Source of the DNA: Aspidapion aeneum
Lineage: Eukaryota; Arthropoda; Insecta; Coleoptera; Brentidae
Assembly (NCBI GenBank): GCA_963576565.1
Contig: OY755038.1
Coordinates: 61,046,366-61,110,365 of the forward strand
Reading direction: 5' to 3'
DNA: 64,000 bases
Under the pieces are notes generated by a model. The model was not told the DNA's origin. It searched no databases and was given only the letters and a program-made list of their open reading frames with translations. A program made the position numbers and the translations under genes. Shown here piece by piece: positions 1 to 9,938 of this stretch (positions are counted from its first letter, which is position 1; each line of letters begins with the position of its first letter).

Positions 1-108
1 AAAGTAAGTTTTATACTACCAAGTGTCACCGTTTTTAACCTTAATTTTATTACCAAAGGATTAACACAAATCTTTATTTAACATAGTTATCAGTGTGTTT
101 TGTTTGTA

Positions 109-146
109 GGGTTGAAAAAGATTCAATATTGAATCGAAACGTCCCA
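109..146 (+). ncRNA. Decayed hammerhead-like motif (Penelope-type end)
   Basis: A core-like TTGAAAA (112-118) is followed by a 5-bp stem GATTC/GAATC closing an AATATT loop, then GAAA (136-139), ACGT and the triplet GTC (141-143). The order matches a hammerhead ribozyme: core, stem II, GAAA, very short stem III, cleavage triplet. Only about 2 bp of stem I can be formed, so activity is doubtful. The core departs from CUGANGA at positions 3 and 8 (U and A). Such motifs are known at the ends of Penelope-like elements. Confidence 0.4.
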
Positions 147-233
147 AGGAATAAATAGTCTTTCAATTTAGCTAATCCCATAACCCACGAACACAACCAA
201 TTTTACTATGGAGGGATACGAAAACCAAACAAA

Positions 234-453
234 TTAATGAGAATATCTAGAACAGATCAAAAGGTTACCAAAGCAGGTCCTAGAATGGCAACCAATAGGG
301 CGCAGAAAAAGGGGGCGTCCTAACCTGGAATGGCAACAGTCAATCCAAAGATCAATGGGTCAAAAAAACCTGACGGAAGATGATTGTCAGGATCGAAGGA
401 CGTGGAGAATAGGCATCGGACAACTTAGAAAAACGTTCTAAACCGACATAGTA
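234..453 (+). pseudogene. Non-LTR retrotransposon 3' fragment (RT C-terminus)
   Basis: From about 258 the frame reads a basic C-terminal tail containing EWQPIGRRKRGRP and LTEDDCQDRRTWR, ending at a TAA near 441 and followed by a short (TAG)n tail. The same tail lies on the minus strand at 45.55-46.83 kb. Compared with that copy, the first 20 bases (AATGAGAATATCTAGAACAG) are joined directly to the tail with about 110 bp missing, so this copy is internally deleted as well as 5'-truncated. The tail resembles the C-terminus of endonuclease-reverse transcriptase type elements. Confidence 0.7.
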
Positions 454-508
454 GTAGTAGTAAGAACTCGAAGTTAGTTTTTGAGACATATTTTTAATCT
501 CTAAAGGC

Positions 509-730
509 GGGCTCAAACGACTCGTGTACTTGGCAAATACACAATTATGTGCGTACTTGGCAAGTATACGAGCTTTGCGAATTGCGATACCGAGCAGGGC
601 GCTCACACGACGTGTACAATTTACAAGTACAAGAGCGCGAACATAGTATGTACTTGGCAAGTGTACGAATAATCGTGAGCCCTTTGACAAGTAACCCATT
701 ATTCGCCAAGTACACGAGTGGTTTGATCCC
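509..730. mobile_element. Inverted-repeat element (MITE), 222 bp
   Basis: The ends are inverted repeats of about 26 bp with two mismatches (GGGCTCAAACGACTCGTG at the left; the reverse complement of the right end begins GGGATCAAACCACTCGTG). Both ends are flanked by GGC, a possible 3-bp target duplication. The interior repeats variants of TACTTGGCAAGTRTACGA four or five times in both orientations. No coding capacity. Confidence 0.65.
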
Positions 731-818
731 GGCTTCAGGTAGGTTGCAACACAACACTCAGAATAAACCGCCGCTCCGCGCCGCAACGCGCCGGCCCGAA
801 CGCGCTACTAGGAACTTG

Positions 819-1042
819 TTGGAATAAAACCTGACTTAATTTTAGAGTCGACTTGACTTGACTTGACATACCAAAGCCAAATTTAATAATAAAGACGCTA
901 ACTTTTATTTAATAAATACCGACACTAATAAATCCGGTTTTTAAATACAGAAAGGCCGAATTTTGAAGGAGAGCAGCTGCTTTTTATATGTAAATCTGTC
1001 ACCATAGGGTCGATTTTAAAATAAGGTCAGGTTTTATTCCAA
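819..1042. mobile_element. Inverted-repeat element (MITE), 224 bp
   Basis: Terminal repeats of about 34 bp (TTGGAATAAAACCTGAC and its complement at the right end) carry four mismatches. The left arm contains a short TTGAC pentamer run (about 850-866). No ORF; superfamily not recognised. Confidence 0.6.
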
Positions 1043-1256
1043 TAAGTGTCTAATATTTTCCAAAACTCGTCATTAAAGTAGAAATGCACAAAGAGATTTA
1101 ATTTTTTCTGTTCACGCAGTCAGTCAGTAGCAGTACAAACATCACGAAGAGTGTTTGTTGTATTCATGGCAACATGCGTGGCGCGTTTCGTTTGTTCGGA
1201 GTGTTTTATTGCAAATGAATACCGACCTTAACAGAGAGCTCTGCGTATAACATATA

Positions 1257-2600
1257 AGCCGTTTTCAAGCGAATAATTAATAATTACTAGTATTTACCAA
1301 AGGCGTTTAAGCGGCCTTGTTAAATACCACTCATTGAAGAGTGACGTCACGAATGAGCCCTTTGTACGTCATTGTTTATTACCGGTAATTACCACACTTT
1401 TGAGGAAGGTTATTGGGTTTTCTAACCTCACAATCATTTGTTTTGTTTCTTTTTGCGTGAATTTTTGCAATGACTGAAATTTATCGTGTGTGCCTCAATT
1501 GTGAAGGAAAATTGTACAAAGAGATGGCCTCCTCTATATTGTCTTGCCAAAATTTTGTCCTTTTTTTAACCCTTGGCTTCCTTTAATTTTTTTCAATGTA
1601 GACTTTGATACACGAAATATTATTTTAAAAAAACAGTATCATTGTACTCCTCTAACCACTGTTTATTATATTTAAGCTTTTTTCGAAATTAAACTAAACT
1701 TTAAAATACTCTGCCAATATATGGGCCCCTAAGCTCACACTAGGTACTATAGTTATAGTTTACGTGTGAGCTAATATAACTAAAAACTGAAATATATTTT
1801 ATTCAACTCCAGACTAAATTACCTTTTGTTTGATACCACACAAGCCATGTTTTGACTTAAACTCAAATTTTTAAAATCTACCCCCACCCTTAAAAAAAGC
1901 AAAAACTAAAATGTATTTTGTTAAACTCCGGACTCAATTACTTTTCGTTTGATATCACACACGCCATATTTTCACTTAAACTCGAATTTTTGAAATATAC
2001 CCCCACCCTTTTTTTTTAATAAATTAAAATGTATTTTGTTTAACTCTAGACTCAATTACCTTTCGTTTGATATCACACACGCCATATTTTCACATAAACT
2101 CTAATTTTTGAAATCTACCCCCACCCTTTTATTTGGTTTGTGTTCTATGGATTTTGTTCATTTTTAAATGGGACCATCTCGACCCAAGACCCAGCCTAGG
2201 TACCAAATTTCATTAAAATCGGCCGAGCGGTTTTTGAGTTATGCGCGTTGGTCGTTACAGACATACAGACAGACAGACAGACAGACAGACGGCGCAACAA
2301 AAAAGTTTCAAAATCATCTGAAACGCAAAGATATATAAAAAATTTTGAAATCGGAGCAACTTTTTTTTTCTCGAAAAAATTAGGATCACCATAGCTCACA
2401 CTACTATAGTATAGTATATGTGTGAGCTAAAAACGCAAAAAGCAACCACCGCTTATTAAAAATAATACAATAACCGCTTATTAAAAAAGCTATTCAAGCG
2501 GTGTTTCTGTGGTAATAGGCTAAGGGCCTAAACAGCTAATTTTAAATGTCAACCAAGGGATGACCAGAGGTAATTACTAGGTATTCGCTTGAAAACGGCT
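1257..2600. mobile_element. Inverted-repeat element carrying a nested element
   Basis: The left end AGCCGTTTTCAAGCGAAT is repeated in inverse orientation at the right end (TATTCGCTTGAAAACGGCT), with a further shared AATTACTAG block, giving about 30 bp of terminal repeat. ATA flanks both ends (1254-1256, 2601-2603), a candidate target duplication. More than half of the interior is a separate inserted element (1703-2432), so the original element was near 0.6 kb. No protein is recognisable. Confidence 0.65.
1703..2432. mobile_element. AGCTCACAC-hairpin element, copy 1
   Basis: First of three near-identical copies (others at 11.68 and 50.12 kb). Each begins ACTCTGCCAATATATGGG, carries a terminal hairpin AGCTCACAC...GTGTGAGCT at both ends, holds three degenerate ~115-bp tandem units ending in ACCCCCACCC, and has a conserved AATTTCATTAAAATCGGC block followed by a (CAGA)n run. 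The surrounding A-rich context hides the exact target duplication. Class is uncertain: the terminal hairpins recall Helitron ends, but no CTRR terminus in the right place is seen. Confidence 0.75.
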
Positions 2601-2645
2601 ATAATGAGCGTGCAAGGGCAATGGCACTTTTATCAGAAAAGTATT

Positions 2646-2903
2646 TAATATTTTTTGATAAAACTTTCGACATTTAGCAAAGAAAAAAATTCCTTACCGC
2701 GCACTTATATTCTCAATAAAAAAATAAACCTCAAGCCTCAGAAAACATGCCTAGATGACCTAATTTTTAGTCATTTTTTAATAAAACTTTTGACATTTAG
2801 CAAAGAAAAAAATTTCTTACCGCGCACTTATATCATCAATAAAAAAAATAAACCTCAAGCCTCAGAAAACATGCCTAGATAAATTTTTAGTAATTTTTTG
2901 ATA
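2646..2903 (+). repeat. Tandem duplication, unit ~127 bp, two copies
   Basis: Two adjacent units share the block from GACATTTAGCAAAGAAAAAA through CTTACCGCGCACTTATAT to AAACATGCCTAGAT with few differences. The short open frames here are by-products of the duplication and not genes. Confidence 0.8.
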
Positions 2904-2984
2904 AATTATTTTATCTAGAACTGTTTCACTTATCGCAATAGGGTTTTAAATGCGCGATGCATTTAAGAAATGCGCAGTCCATTT

Positions 2985-3390
2985 AAGTTTCCTCTTCTTT
3001 TTCAAAACACATCCCAAAAAAGTGTTAATTTCAAAACCTTTACAATTAAATTTTTGCCTACACGATTTAATGTTTTTATTGCGAAATAACTCTGCACCGC
3101 CTCCACAGACTTAACGGTTTTAGATAATTTTAATAATTTTATAGTTTACCTTTATATTAAATACTTTTCCCATAAAACAGTTATTTACGTCTCCTCTTAA
3201 ATGCCCAAAAAATATTTTTTTTAAATTTTCAAAACATCCCAAAAAAGTGTGATTTTAAAACCCTTACAATTAAATTTTTGTCTACACGATTTGATATTTT
3301 TATTCCGATGTAACTCTGCACCGCCTCCGCAGACGGTTTCAGACAATTTTAATAAATTTATAGTTCCCCTTGATATTAATACTCTTACTC
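2985..3390 (+). repeat. Diverged tandem duplication, unit ~205 bp, two copies
   Basis: Both units contain TTTTCAAAACA, CCCAAAAAAGTGT, TACACGATTTRAT and AACTCTGCACCGCCTCC in the same order. Divergence is clearly greater than in the duplication just upstream, so this is an older event. No coding potential. Confidence 0.7.
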
Positions 3391-3758
3391 TAAAAAATTA
3401 AAATTTTTGAAATATATTTCCTTTTGTCGCTTCCACGAGCGTTGAGTAACATGCACTGCACATAGCATGATAACTTTACGGGACACTCACTTCATTTTCA
3501 TGACATGCTACATATCCCATGTACCCCTAACAATGTTTAAAAGACACAAGTACAGAGAGGCTGGCCTATGGGCTTGAATCTCCATAAAGTAGTGAATCTC
3601 ATTATGCTTGCATACAACTTACGACAAAGAAATTATTTGACTGGTTTAAACTATGACTAATAATAGCAAAAAGTTAAATTATTTTTGAAAATGGCATAAC
3701 CAAGAATCAGAATCAGATACTGTTTTTTGGAAACTCGTAGACAATGATTAGGTAGAAA

Positions 3759-3791
3759 CGACGTTTTCTTTTACCGTTTTCAAGTGTAAAC
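3759..3791 (-). ncRNA. Hammerhead-like remnant downstream of Penelope ORF
   Basis: On the minus strand CAC-TTGAAAA-CGG is followed closely by GAAAACGTC. This is the pattern seen at 44.73 and 54.16 kb but with most of stem II lost. It sits just 3' of the Penelope-like coding relic, where the terminal repeat with its ribozyme is expected. Probably inactive. Confidence 0.45.
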
Positions 3792-3839
3792 TAAACAATC
3801 CAGTCTACAGGCTACTACTCATACTACCTGGTGTGCAGT

Positions 3840-4690
3840 CAGGTGTGATCCCCCGCCCCCTATTAATCTTAAGACACTTGTTTTCCTTAAGGAGTGGTTT
3901 CCTATGTTTGGTATGTCCGTACTTGGTTGACTGAAAACTTCTTTATTCTGCATTATGAACGCAGTTTATTGAAACTTTCGTTTTCTCCAATGCGACTCCT
4001 TATGCAAAACTTTAGCTTCTGACCATTGAATCCTGTGATCATTTGACCATGCATGATTTGCTAAACCAGATTTTTTATTATCCCCTAATTGGGTACTTCT
4101 TAGATGTTCATTTACTCTAACCTGAAGAGGCCGTTTCGTTTAACCTACATATGATTTAACACACTCACATGAGATTTGGTAAATACATACCAGATTATTT
4201 GGTTTTGTTTTAGGTAGGAAACTCCTTATCCTATTTCCCAATGAAAATACTGTTTTTATATTATAGTGTTTGGCTATTCGACGGATTATTATTTTGAGAA
4301 TTTGCTACATTTGGTTTGTTTTCATTTTAAAGATCGTTGAGCTTAACAGTTTCTTGGAATAACCATGCTGTGGTTTTTAATGTTGTAAATTTCTGTGGTT
4401 AATTCTTCATTATTACTACAAATATTTACAGCTCTGAAATACAAGCTTCTTATAACTCCTTGTTTTGTAGCAACAGAACAGTTTTTTATATACAGTGGTT
4501 TGAATGTTTCTGTTTATTCGTGTTGAAAAAACATCCAAAAAAGGTAAAGCCGAATCATTTTCAATTAACATTGTGCATTTGATTGTTGGTCGAATACCGT
4601 TCAGATGGTGTAGAAAATTCTGCAGTTCGTCATCATTTTCCGGCCATTCATATTAGTGTTTGGCAATTCGTCTTGTATTTTATAAAATCC
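3840..4690 (-). pseudogene. Penelope-like element: RT thumb plus GIY-YIG nuclease relic
   Basis: The minus strand encodes the C-terminal part of a Penelope-like polyprotein. From about 4650 downward: RT palm/thumb motifs with LQNFLHHLNGIRPTIKCTM and ALPFLDVFSTRIN, then (shifted frame) GVIRSLYFRAVNIC. From about 4270 a clean frame gives CIYQISCECVKSYVG followed by KRPLQVRVNEHLR and SGLANHAWSNDH, which is the GIY-YIG endonuclease with its Y, R, H and E region, ending in RKRKFQ and a stop at 3966-3968. An in-frame TAA replaces the residue after SYVG, and the RT part has at least one frameshift. A fragment of the same sequence (about 4270-4370) recurs rearranged at 4690-4803. Confidence 0.85.
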
Positions 4691-4924
4691 CTTGAACATA
4701 TGGAATGTTAATAATACCCAATGGATTATTATTTTAAGAATTTGCTACATTTGGTTTGTTTTTAATTTTAGAGATCGTTGAGCTTATTAATTTTTCGGAA
4801 TAAATTATATTGTAAGTCTTTTGACCAGATACTGCTTAAAAGCATGTAGAATTTCTCCTGACCTTCTCAGCGTTTGGTTTTGTGTATTTGCGTAAACATA
4901 AATTTTAGTACCAACGAATTAAAA

Positions 4925-5400
4925 AATAAACAGGTTTTCGTAGCTAGTAACCCGAAGCTTATACTCAGGAGTATTCAGATCTAATAGACCCTTAATAAGT
5001 GTTGACAGTTAACCGTTTCAGCCTTATGGGACTCCTCAAAACACTGCTTGGTCAATGTGACACCTCTGCAAAATTAATTAGACGGTTTCGTCCATCATTC
5101 TACCTTTAGAGTGAGAAAATTAAATCGTCTAATATAGGGTCACTGCATCCTGTAATCCTGGCACCTCCGCTTTCAGTATGCAATAACCGCAAGAAGCGCC
5201 ATCTACCAAAATACGACAAAAAATAGATCCAAAGCAGGAGACTAAAAAATTGCTATGTTGGTCGATCGATGAGAGAGATATTCCATTACGTGACCTAAGA
5301 CAACATACATTTTTTCCGTCTTTAAGACGTCGGCGTCGCGTCAGTCGGTGGGGTTTAAAGAGAAATACTAACAAACGTAAATTTTTGTACTTACCACACA
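4925..5400. repeat. Interspersed segment shared with 26.8-27.3 kb
   Basis: This stretch and 26795-27290 share ordered blocks, for example AGATCTAATAGA, TTATGG.ACTCCTCA, CTTGGTCAATGTGACACC and a region rich in CGTC near the end. At the second site it is followed by a hammerhead motif and a (GA)AATAAA-type tail, so it may be non-coding Penelope-like sequence. No open frame is convincing in either copy. Confidence 0.6.
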
Positions 5401-5783
5401 CAAGTTTTCTTAAATCAGTGTGTCCATACTACAGTAAGCCAACGACCAAATCCTTTTCAGATATTCGCGGATTTTTGTAGACATACCTGAATAACTTACC
5501 ACAATACTGCCTGCAACAAGTAGTAATAAATATTTTAATTAATAGTAAATAATCAATAACCAAAAAGGAACTTCCTATAAGCGCACACTGTTACCTGGTG
5601 ATCAAGCGGTAGCGAAAAAATTTGTTCGCTTAATGTAAGACATAAACAACGTCCAAATAAATTCGTGTGTTGCTCGTTTGCCTTCGTTCGAGATATAAAA
5701 TGTTTCTTTTAAAAAGAACTTTGACTAATGAAAATTTAAAATATAATAAATCGAAGAGAAATGGTATACGGGCATTTTTTTTT

Positions 5784-5855
5784 ACCTCAGATTGGATTTG
5801 AGCCAACGACCTTTTGCTAACCAAGCAAACGCTCTTCCAACTGAGCTACCGAGAC
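5784..5855 (-). tRNA. tRNA-like cloverleaf, anticodon GGU (possible tRNA-Thr pseudogene)
   Basis: The minus strand folds into a 72-nt cloverleaf: 7-bp acceptor stem with three G-U wobbles, D arm TAGCTCAGTTGGAAGAGC matching the A box, a perfect 5-bp anticodon stem TTTGC/GCAAA enclosing TTGGTTA, and a T arm GTTGGCTCAAATCCAAT. The T loop has CTCAAAT where TTCAAAT or TTCGAAT is normal, weakening the B box. GGU is not the usual eukaryotic Thr decoding anticodon. No T-run terminator follows the 3' end; an A-run does. I judge it a pseudogene or repeat-borne tRNA relic. Confidence 0.5.
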
Positions 5856-6478
5856 ACTGATTTAAAACCAGTTTCGTAATCTCTAATTTTTCTTTGTTAG
5901 AATAGGTGTGTGCCTGATCCTCGATATATAATTTATGCCTAGGGCGCTAAAACTAACCTTTATATAAAATATTGTTTTATTTTATTCAATACATTTTAAA
6001 CGCTGCTCGTTTAGAAAACTTGCGTTCTTTACTCTTTAATCTTTTGAGCTATTGAAAAAAGTCAAACTGTTTTTTGTTATGCCACAGTCATTTTTTGTTG
6101 CTAAGGATTGTTATTTTGGTTTTCAGTATCCTGAAGCACCAAAAGAATAAGAGAAACATTTTACATTGAATGACAAATAGATAACTGCAGTGCAATTATC
6201 ACTTTAATTTTGTTACTGTGCAATTCCCGCTATAATTTTTCGGACAGATCGCTCCTCGTATAGGAGTTTTAACGCACGAGGGAAAGATTCATTAAAATTA
6301 TACAGTCTCTCTTTTGCGAAAATGTTGATCCAGAAATTCCATGAAATATTCTAAAAGTACCTAGTAGAGGTTAGAACTTGTGCCGCATAAATCGAGAGAG
6401 AAATAAGGAATGAAAAAGAATTTTATTATTTAAAAAAATGATGAAGGGCATTTTTGTTATAATTTTTTGGTTTCCGCA
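5856..6478. other. No gene seen, 0.6 kb
   Basis: AT-rich sequence with stops in all frames. Nothing beyond short homopolymer runs is visible. Confidence 0.6.
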
Positions 6479-6479
6479 A

Positions 6480-6978
6480 GCTCCACAGTGATTTGAGTAT
6501 GTGGGAATTAGAGACAAAAATCGTCTCTCCAGAACCGCTAGACAGATTTTATTGAAACCAGACAATACCGTTAACTGGTCTTTTACCTATATTTGGTACT
6601 TTTTGGAAGTATATGGGAATGCAGAACAAAAATCATTTTTCGAGTATAGCTTGCCGGATTTTATTGGCAAAAATGTTTACCAGTCCTTTAGCTATACTGC
6701 TGCTATATAACAAAAGGAGTTGCTTACACCTAAAGGGTTGAAGAAAGGTAACGTTATTTTAAATTATTTTGGAATATATGATAATTTAAATCTCAAGAAT
6801 TGGTGAATGGATTTTAGCTAAAATTGACAACAATTTTTTCTGGTCCTTCAGCAATATTTTGTATTATAATGAAAAAGTCACTGATTCTTAAGGGGCAGAA
6901 AAGGGGTGCAGTTAAGTTAAAGTATATGGCAATGCGAAAGAAAATCATATTTTGATTATCGCTTGATCGGATTTTAAA
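6480..6978. repeat. Degenerate tandem repeat, reappears at 8.56-8.68 kb
   Basis: Units of roughly 150-180 bp share GGCAAAAATGTTTACCAGTC, CACCTAAAGGGTTGAAG and a GGAATATATGA block. The same blocks recur at 8580-8680 (GGCAACAATGTTTACTAGTC, TACCTAAGGGGTTAAAA), so the elements lying between (6979-8560) probably inserted into this older array. Confidence 0.55.
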
Positions 6979-7868
6979 TCTGAGGGCACGGCAGTGACTC
7001 ATCAAGTTCGCGCGCCGTACCACGTACTATCTTTTCTTGAAACATTTAAGCCGATATTTGACCTATCCAAAACTCTACTTCGGAATGAGCTATGCAACTC
7101 AAACTTTGCACAGTTGTAGATCTTCATGGAATTAACAACCATTCCAAGTTTCATGCTTCCATAAAGTAGTAAAGTAGTTACGAAATTTTAAAAAACGTCG
7201 AAATTGCCACTCACTCACTCACTCATGTATACATGGCAAAATTCTACTGTACTTCCAGACTGATAGAAATTATGACCAAACCCCTGGAGAAAAATCAAAA
7301 AACCTCAAAAATTCTAATTTACTCCCCTCCCCTATAAATGTAAAATTATGTAAAAGAAAATGCTAGAGAGCTGAGCTTTGGCAGACTGATAAAACTATAG
7401 AAAAACAATAAAACACCCCAAATTCTAATTTACTTCCCTCCCCTATAAATGTTATGTAAAAATTAACACTGCTCACTTCCAGAAACGCTAGAGAGCTGAG
7501 CTTTGGAAGACTGATAGAAACTATGATATGATGAAAATTTAAAACCCCAAAATTATCATTTAGTCTCCTCCCCTATAATGTAATTTTATATAATAGTAAC
7601 ATTACCCACTTCCAGAAACGCCAGAGAGCTGAGCATTGGAAGACTGATAGGAACTATGATAAAACTATAGGAAAAATTTAAAAACACGAAAATTTTAATT
7701 ACTTCTTTTCCCTATGCATGTAAGGTTATGTAAAAGTAACATTTTCTACTTTCAGAAACGTTAAAGCTTTGAAAGGCTGATAAGAACTATGATAAAACCA
7801 TGGGAAAAAATTAAAAAACCTCAAAATTTTAAGTAAAGCATTGCAAAAGTTTTGAACAATATTCCGCA
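6979..7868 (+). mobile_element. CACTCACTC minisatellite element, copy 1 (Helitron-like start)
   Basis: Begins TCTGAGGGCACGGCAGTG, containing a short hairpin, after an A-rich flank. Then comes a conserved block (TATTTGACC, AAAGTAGT, CACTCACTCACTCATGTATA) and four to five ~120-135-bp tandem units with GAGAGCTGAGCTTTGG and CCCTCCCCTATAAATG. It ends near GCATTGCAAAAGTTTTGAAC. Copies at 42.98 and 47.38 kb share the start. The initial TC and internal minisatellite fit non-autonomous Helitron-type elements, but no CTRR end is identified. Confidence 0.6.
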
Positions 7869-7970
7869 TAAAACTGCTTGGTTTTCACTATCTCCAACGT
7901 CGATCCCAGGGATACGAGTGATCCCCGTCTGGAACACGTCCTGATTGTCAGGAACAAGTGATCCATGCCA

Positions 7971-8017
7971 ATCCACGACCGGACGGTTTCGACCTTTTGG
8001 GCCATCCTCAGGTGAAT
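7971..8017 (-). ncRNA. Hammerhead ribozyme, unit 1
   Basis: Read on the minus strand: ATTCAC, core CTGAGGA, stem II GGCC/GGTC with a CAAAA loop, GAAA, a minimal stem III (ACCG/CGGT with a 2-nt loop), cleavage triplet GTC, then GTGGAT. ATTCAC and GTGGAT pair as 6-bp stem I with one wobble. All invariant core residues (CUGANGA, GAAA, UH) are present. Cleavage would fall between plus-strand positions 7976 and 7977. The very short stem III is as reported for hammerheads of Penelope-like elements. Stem II contains one G-U pair. Confidence 0.8.
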
Positions 8018-8243
8018 GTAGGCGATAGCTCGTGTAGAGCATAAGTTTTTTGAAACCAACAGAAACAACTACTCCGAGGGAAAATACCCCTACCGGCATT
8101 GAATTATACTGATGGCTTGATGCTTTCGTTGGGAACTTGTTAAAACTGTTTGGTTTTCACTATCTCCAACGTCGATCCCAGGGAAACGAGTGATCCCCCT
8201 TCTGGAACACGTCCTGATTGTCAGGAACAAGTGATCCATGCCA

Positions 8244-8291
8244 ATCCACGACCGGACCGGTTTCGACCTTTTGGGTCATCCTCAGGTGAAT
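8244..8291 (-). ncRNA. Hammerhead ribozyme, unit 2
   Basis: Same architecture as the first copy: ATTCAC, CTGAGGA, stem II GACC/GGTC with all Watson-Crick pairs and a CAAAA loop, GAAA, stem III ACCG/CGGT with a 3-nt loop, GTC, GTGGAT. Relative to unit 1, a compensating C-to-U change in stem II turns G-U into A-U and stem III gains a nucleotide in the loop. Predicted cleavage lies between 8249 and 8250. Two such units in tandem would release a ~272-nt RNA. Confidence 0.8.
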
Positions 8292-8451
8292 GTAGGCGAT
8301 AGCTCCGTGTAGAGCATAAGTTTTTTGAAACCAACAGAAACAACTACTCCGAGGGAAAATACCCCTACCGGCATTGAATTATACTGATGGCTTGATGCTT
8401 TCGTTGGGAACTTGTTAAAACTGCTTGGTTTTCACTATCTCCAACGTCGAT

Positions 8452-8494
8452 CTCAAAAGGTCGAAACCGGTCCGGTCGTGGATTGACATGGATC
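8452..8494 (+). ncRNA. Half hammerhead in inverted repeat piece
   Basis: The plus strand carries AAAAGGTCGAAACCGGTC and GTGGATTG, the 3' half of the ribozyme, but the CTGAGGA core and 5' stem strands are missing because the inverted piece begins inside stem II. It cannot fold alone. Confidence 0.7.
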
Positions 8495-8689
8495 ACTTGT
8501 TCCTGACAATCAGGACGTATTCCAGACGGGGATCACTAGTATCCCTGGGACGACTAGTCCTTAGTAACCGAACCGAACCGAACCTGGCAACAATGTTTAC
8601 TAGTCCTTAGTAGCTATATTTGTTGGTAGAATAAAAAAGGGTCGATTATACCTAAGGGGTTAAAAAAGGTGAAGTATTTTTTTTTGTTT

Positions 8690-9938
8690 ATTGGTGTGTA
8701 AAATATATGAAATAGTTTACTAAATGCCTTGAGTTTTTCTTGATATTCATATGTGCAGGCTGTGGAGGCAACACGAATCATAATTTGTCAAATATAACCC
8801 GTTTTCTGTCATTTTTTTTTGCTCTTGAAGTACACTTTGGCAATATCGAGTTTCTTAATAGGGTTGCTTCCGGCTGAAAAAAATCAAAGCTACGTAAGTC
8901 GCAGGCAGACGCCAGATCAATTTGATAATAATATATTTTAAAGCATATTAAGGTACCAGCAAGAATAGATCAAAACAACGACGAGATATTTAGAGTTTTT
9001 TTAAAGCTCTATGTAAATTCGTAAATTCCTAAATTTTAAGCAGATCAGATTACCAGTTTTGGAGATATAAAAAACTTGAATCAAAAACATGATGAGCCTG
9101 TAAACTCCATACTAACTGGATCGTATACACGTTATAATTTTACTGCAAGAACGCATATAGTTCAGAGGATAAATATGGATTAAAATATCGCACGCGGAAA
9201 TACCAAAATGGTGGGGATGTAGGAGGCCAACGACATTTACCTAGGCAAAAACTACTTATCATAGAAATTGTTGGACTCATAATTTTTACAAGAAAAATTT
9301 AAGCTTCATAAAGTCGAAAATCGATTTATCTATTTTTGTCTACTGGACAATTTAAGTGTGCTTGTCAGAAAACGGTTGTACATAACTCGTGCGGAAAGAA
9401 TCTTTGCCATCGCCTTGTCCAAACTTGTCTAACGCGTCGTTCGAACATACGCCAATGCGTGCGGAAAAGTATTACGTTCCGCAATTATTATGTAAATCCC
9501 ATTACCGCACGGTGCACAGAGCGGGAAGGTGTTCCTTTATACGGCATGCAAATTAATGCGGTTAAGTGTACTTTACCGCATGCGACTAGGAAAACTGTAA
9601 TTAAAGAGCGTGGCTCATAAAACTTTAAAATCAATTTTAAATTTTTAAAAATTCGAGTCAAAATGAAGCAAATAAAAACAAAAACCTAACGACTTTTGGC
9701 ATAACAAAAATAGGGCGTTCATAAAAGCCAACGCGGCCGGAAAAAAAACATCATTAAAAAATTTATACAACGTGTTTTTATCGCTGCACTCTGTAATATA
9801 CCTAAAAATTAATGCAAAGGCATGACTGGCTTACAAATATTTTAAATTAATAATTTTTAATGTATATTAGGTACTGTGTGTCATAGAATTCCCAAAGCTT
9901 TTAGAAATATGCATATTATTAAGTTGTACAGCCATACA
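8690..9938. other. No gene seen; TGCGGAAA-rich tract near 9.33-9.64 kb
   Basis: Mostly AT-rich unique-looking sequence. Between about 9330 and 9640 the motifs GTGCGGAAA and ACCGCAC recur and leave a 94-codon open frame on the plus strand (9336-9620). I do not recognise that product. Similar motifs occur at 29.1-29.5 and 39.4-39.8 kb inside a repeat, so a repeat origin is likelier than a gene. Confidence 0.45.

Larger units (their letters stand above)
7869..8560 (-). mobile_element. Penelope-type terminal repeat array (two and a half units, one inverted piece)
   Basis: Two direct units (period 272-275 bp) run from AAAACTGCTTGGTTTTCAC through CCAACGTCGATCCCAGGG and ACCCCTACCGGCATTGAA to TTCGTTGGGAACTTGTT. 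A third unit stops after CCAACGTCGATC and is joined to an inverted piece of the same repeat (8452-8556). Direct plus inverted partial copies of a terminal repeat are characteristic of Penelope-like insertions. Each full unit encodes a hammerhead fold on the minus strand. No RT or nuclease sequence is attached. Confidence 0.7.

Noticed and set aside
2196..2399. ORF with repeated Ser-Val-Cys-Leu, and its counterparts near 12.1-12.4 kb
   Set aside because: These lie in the CAGA microsatellite part of the AGCTCACAC elements and follow its period.
1703..2432. Helitron assignment for the AGCTCACAC elements
   Set aside because: Hairpins are present at both ends, but the start is not TC, and copy 2 indicates an AAAAT duplication, which Helitrons do not make. 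Left unclassified.
6979..7868. CRISPR-like array of ~130-bp units
   Set aside because: Units are long, diverged and without unique spacers; this is a minisatellite in a eukaryotic element.
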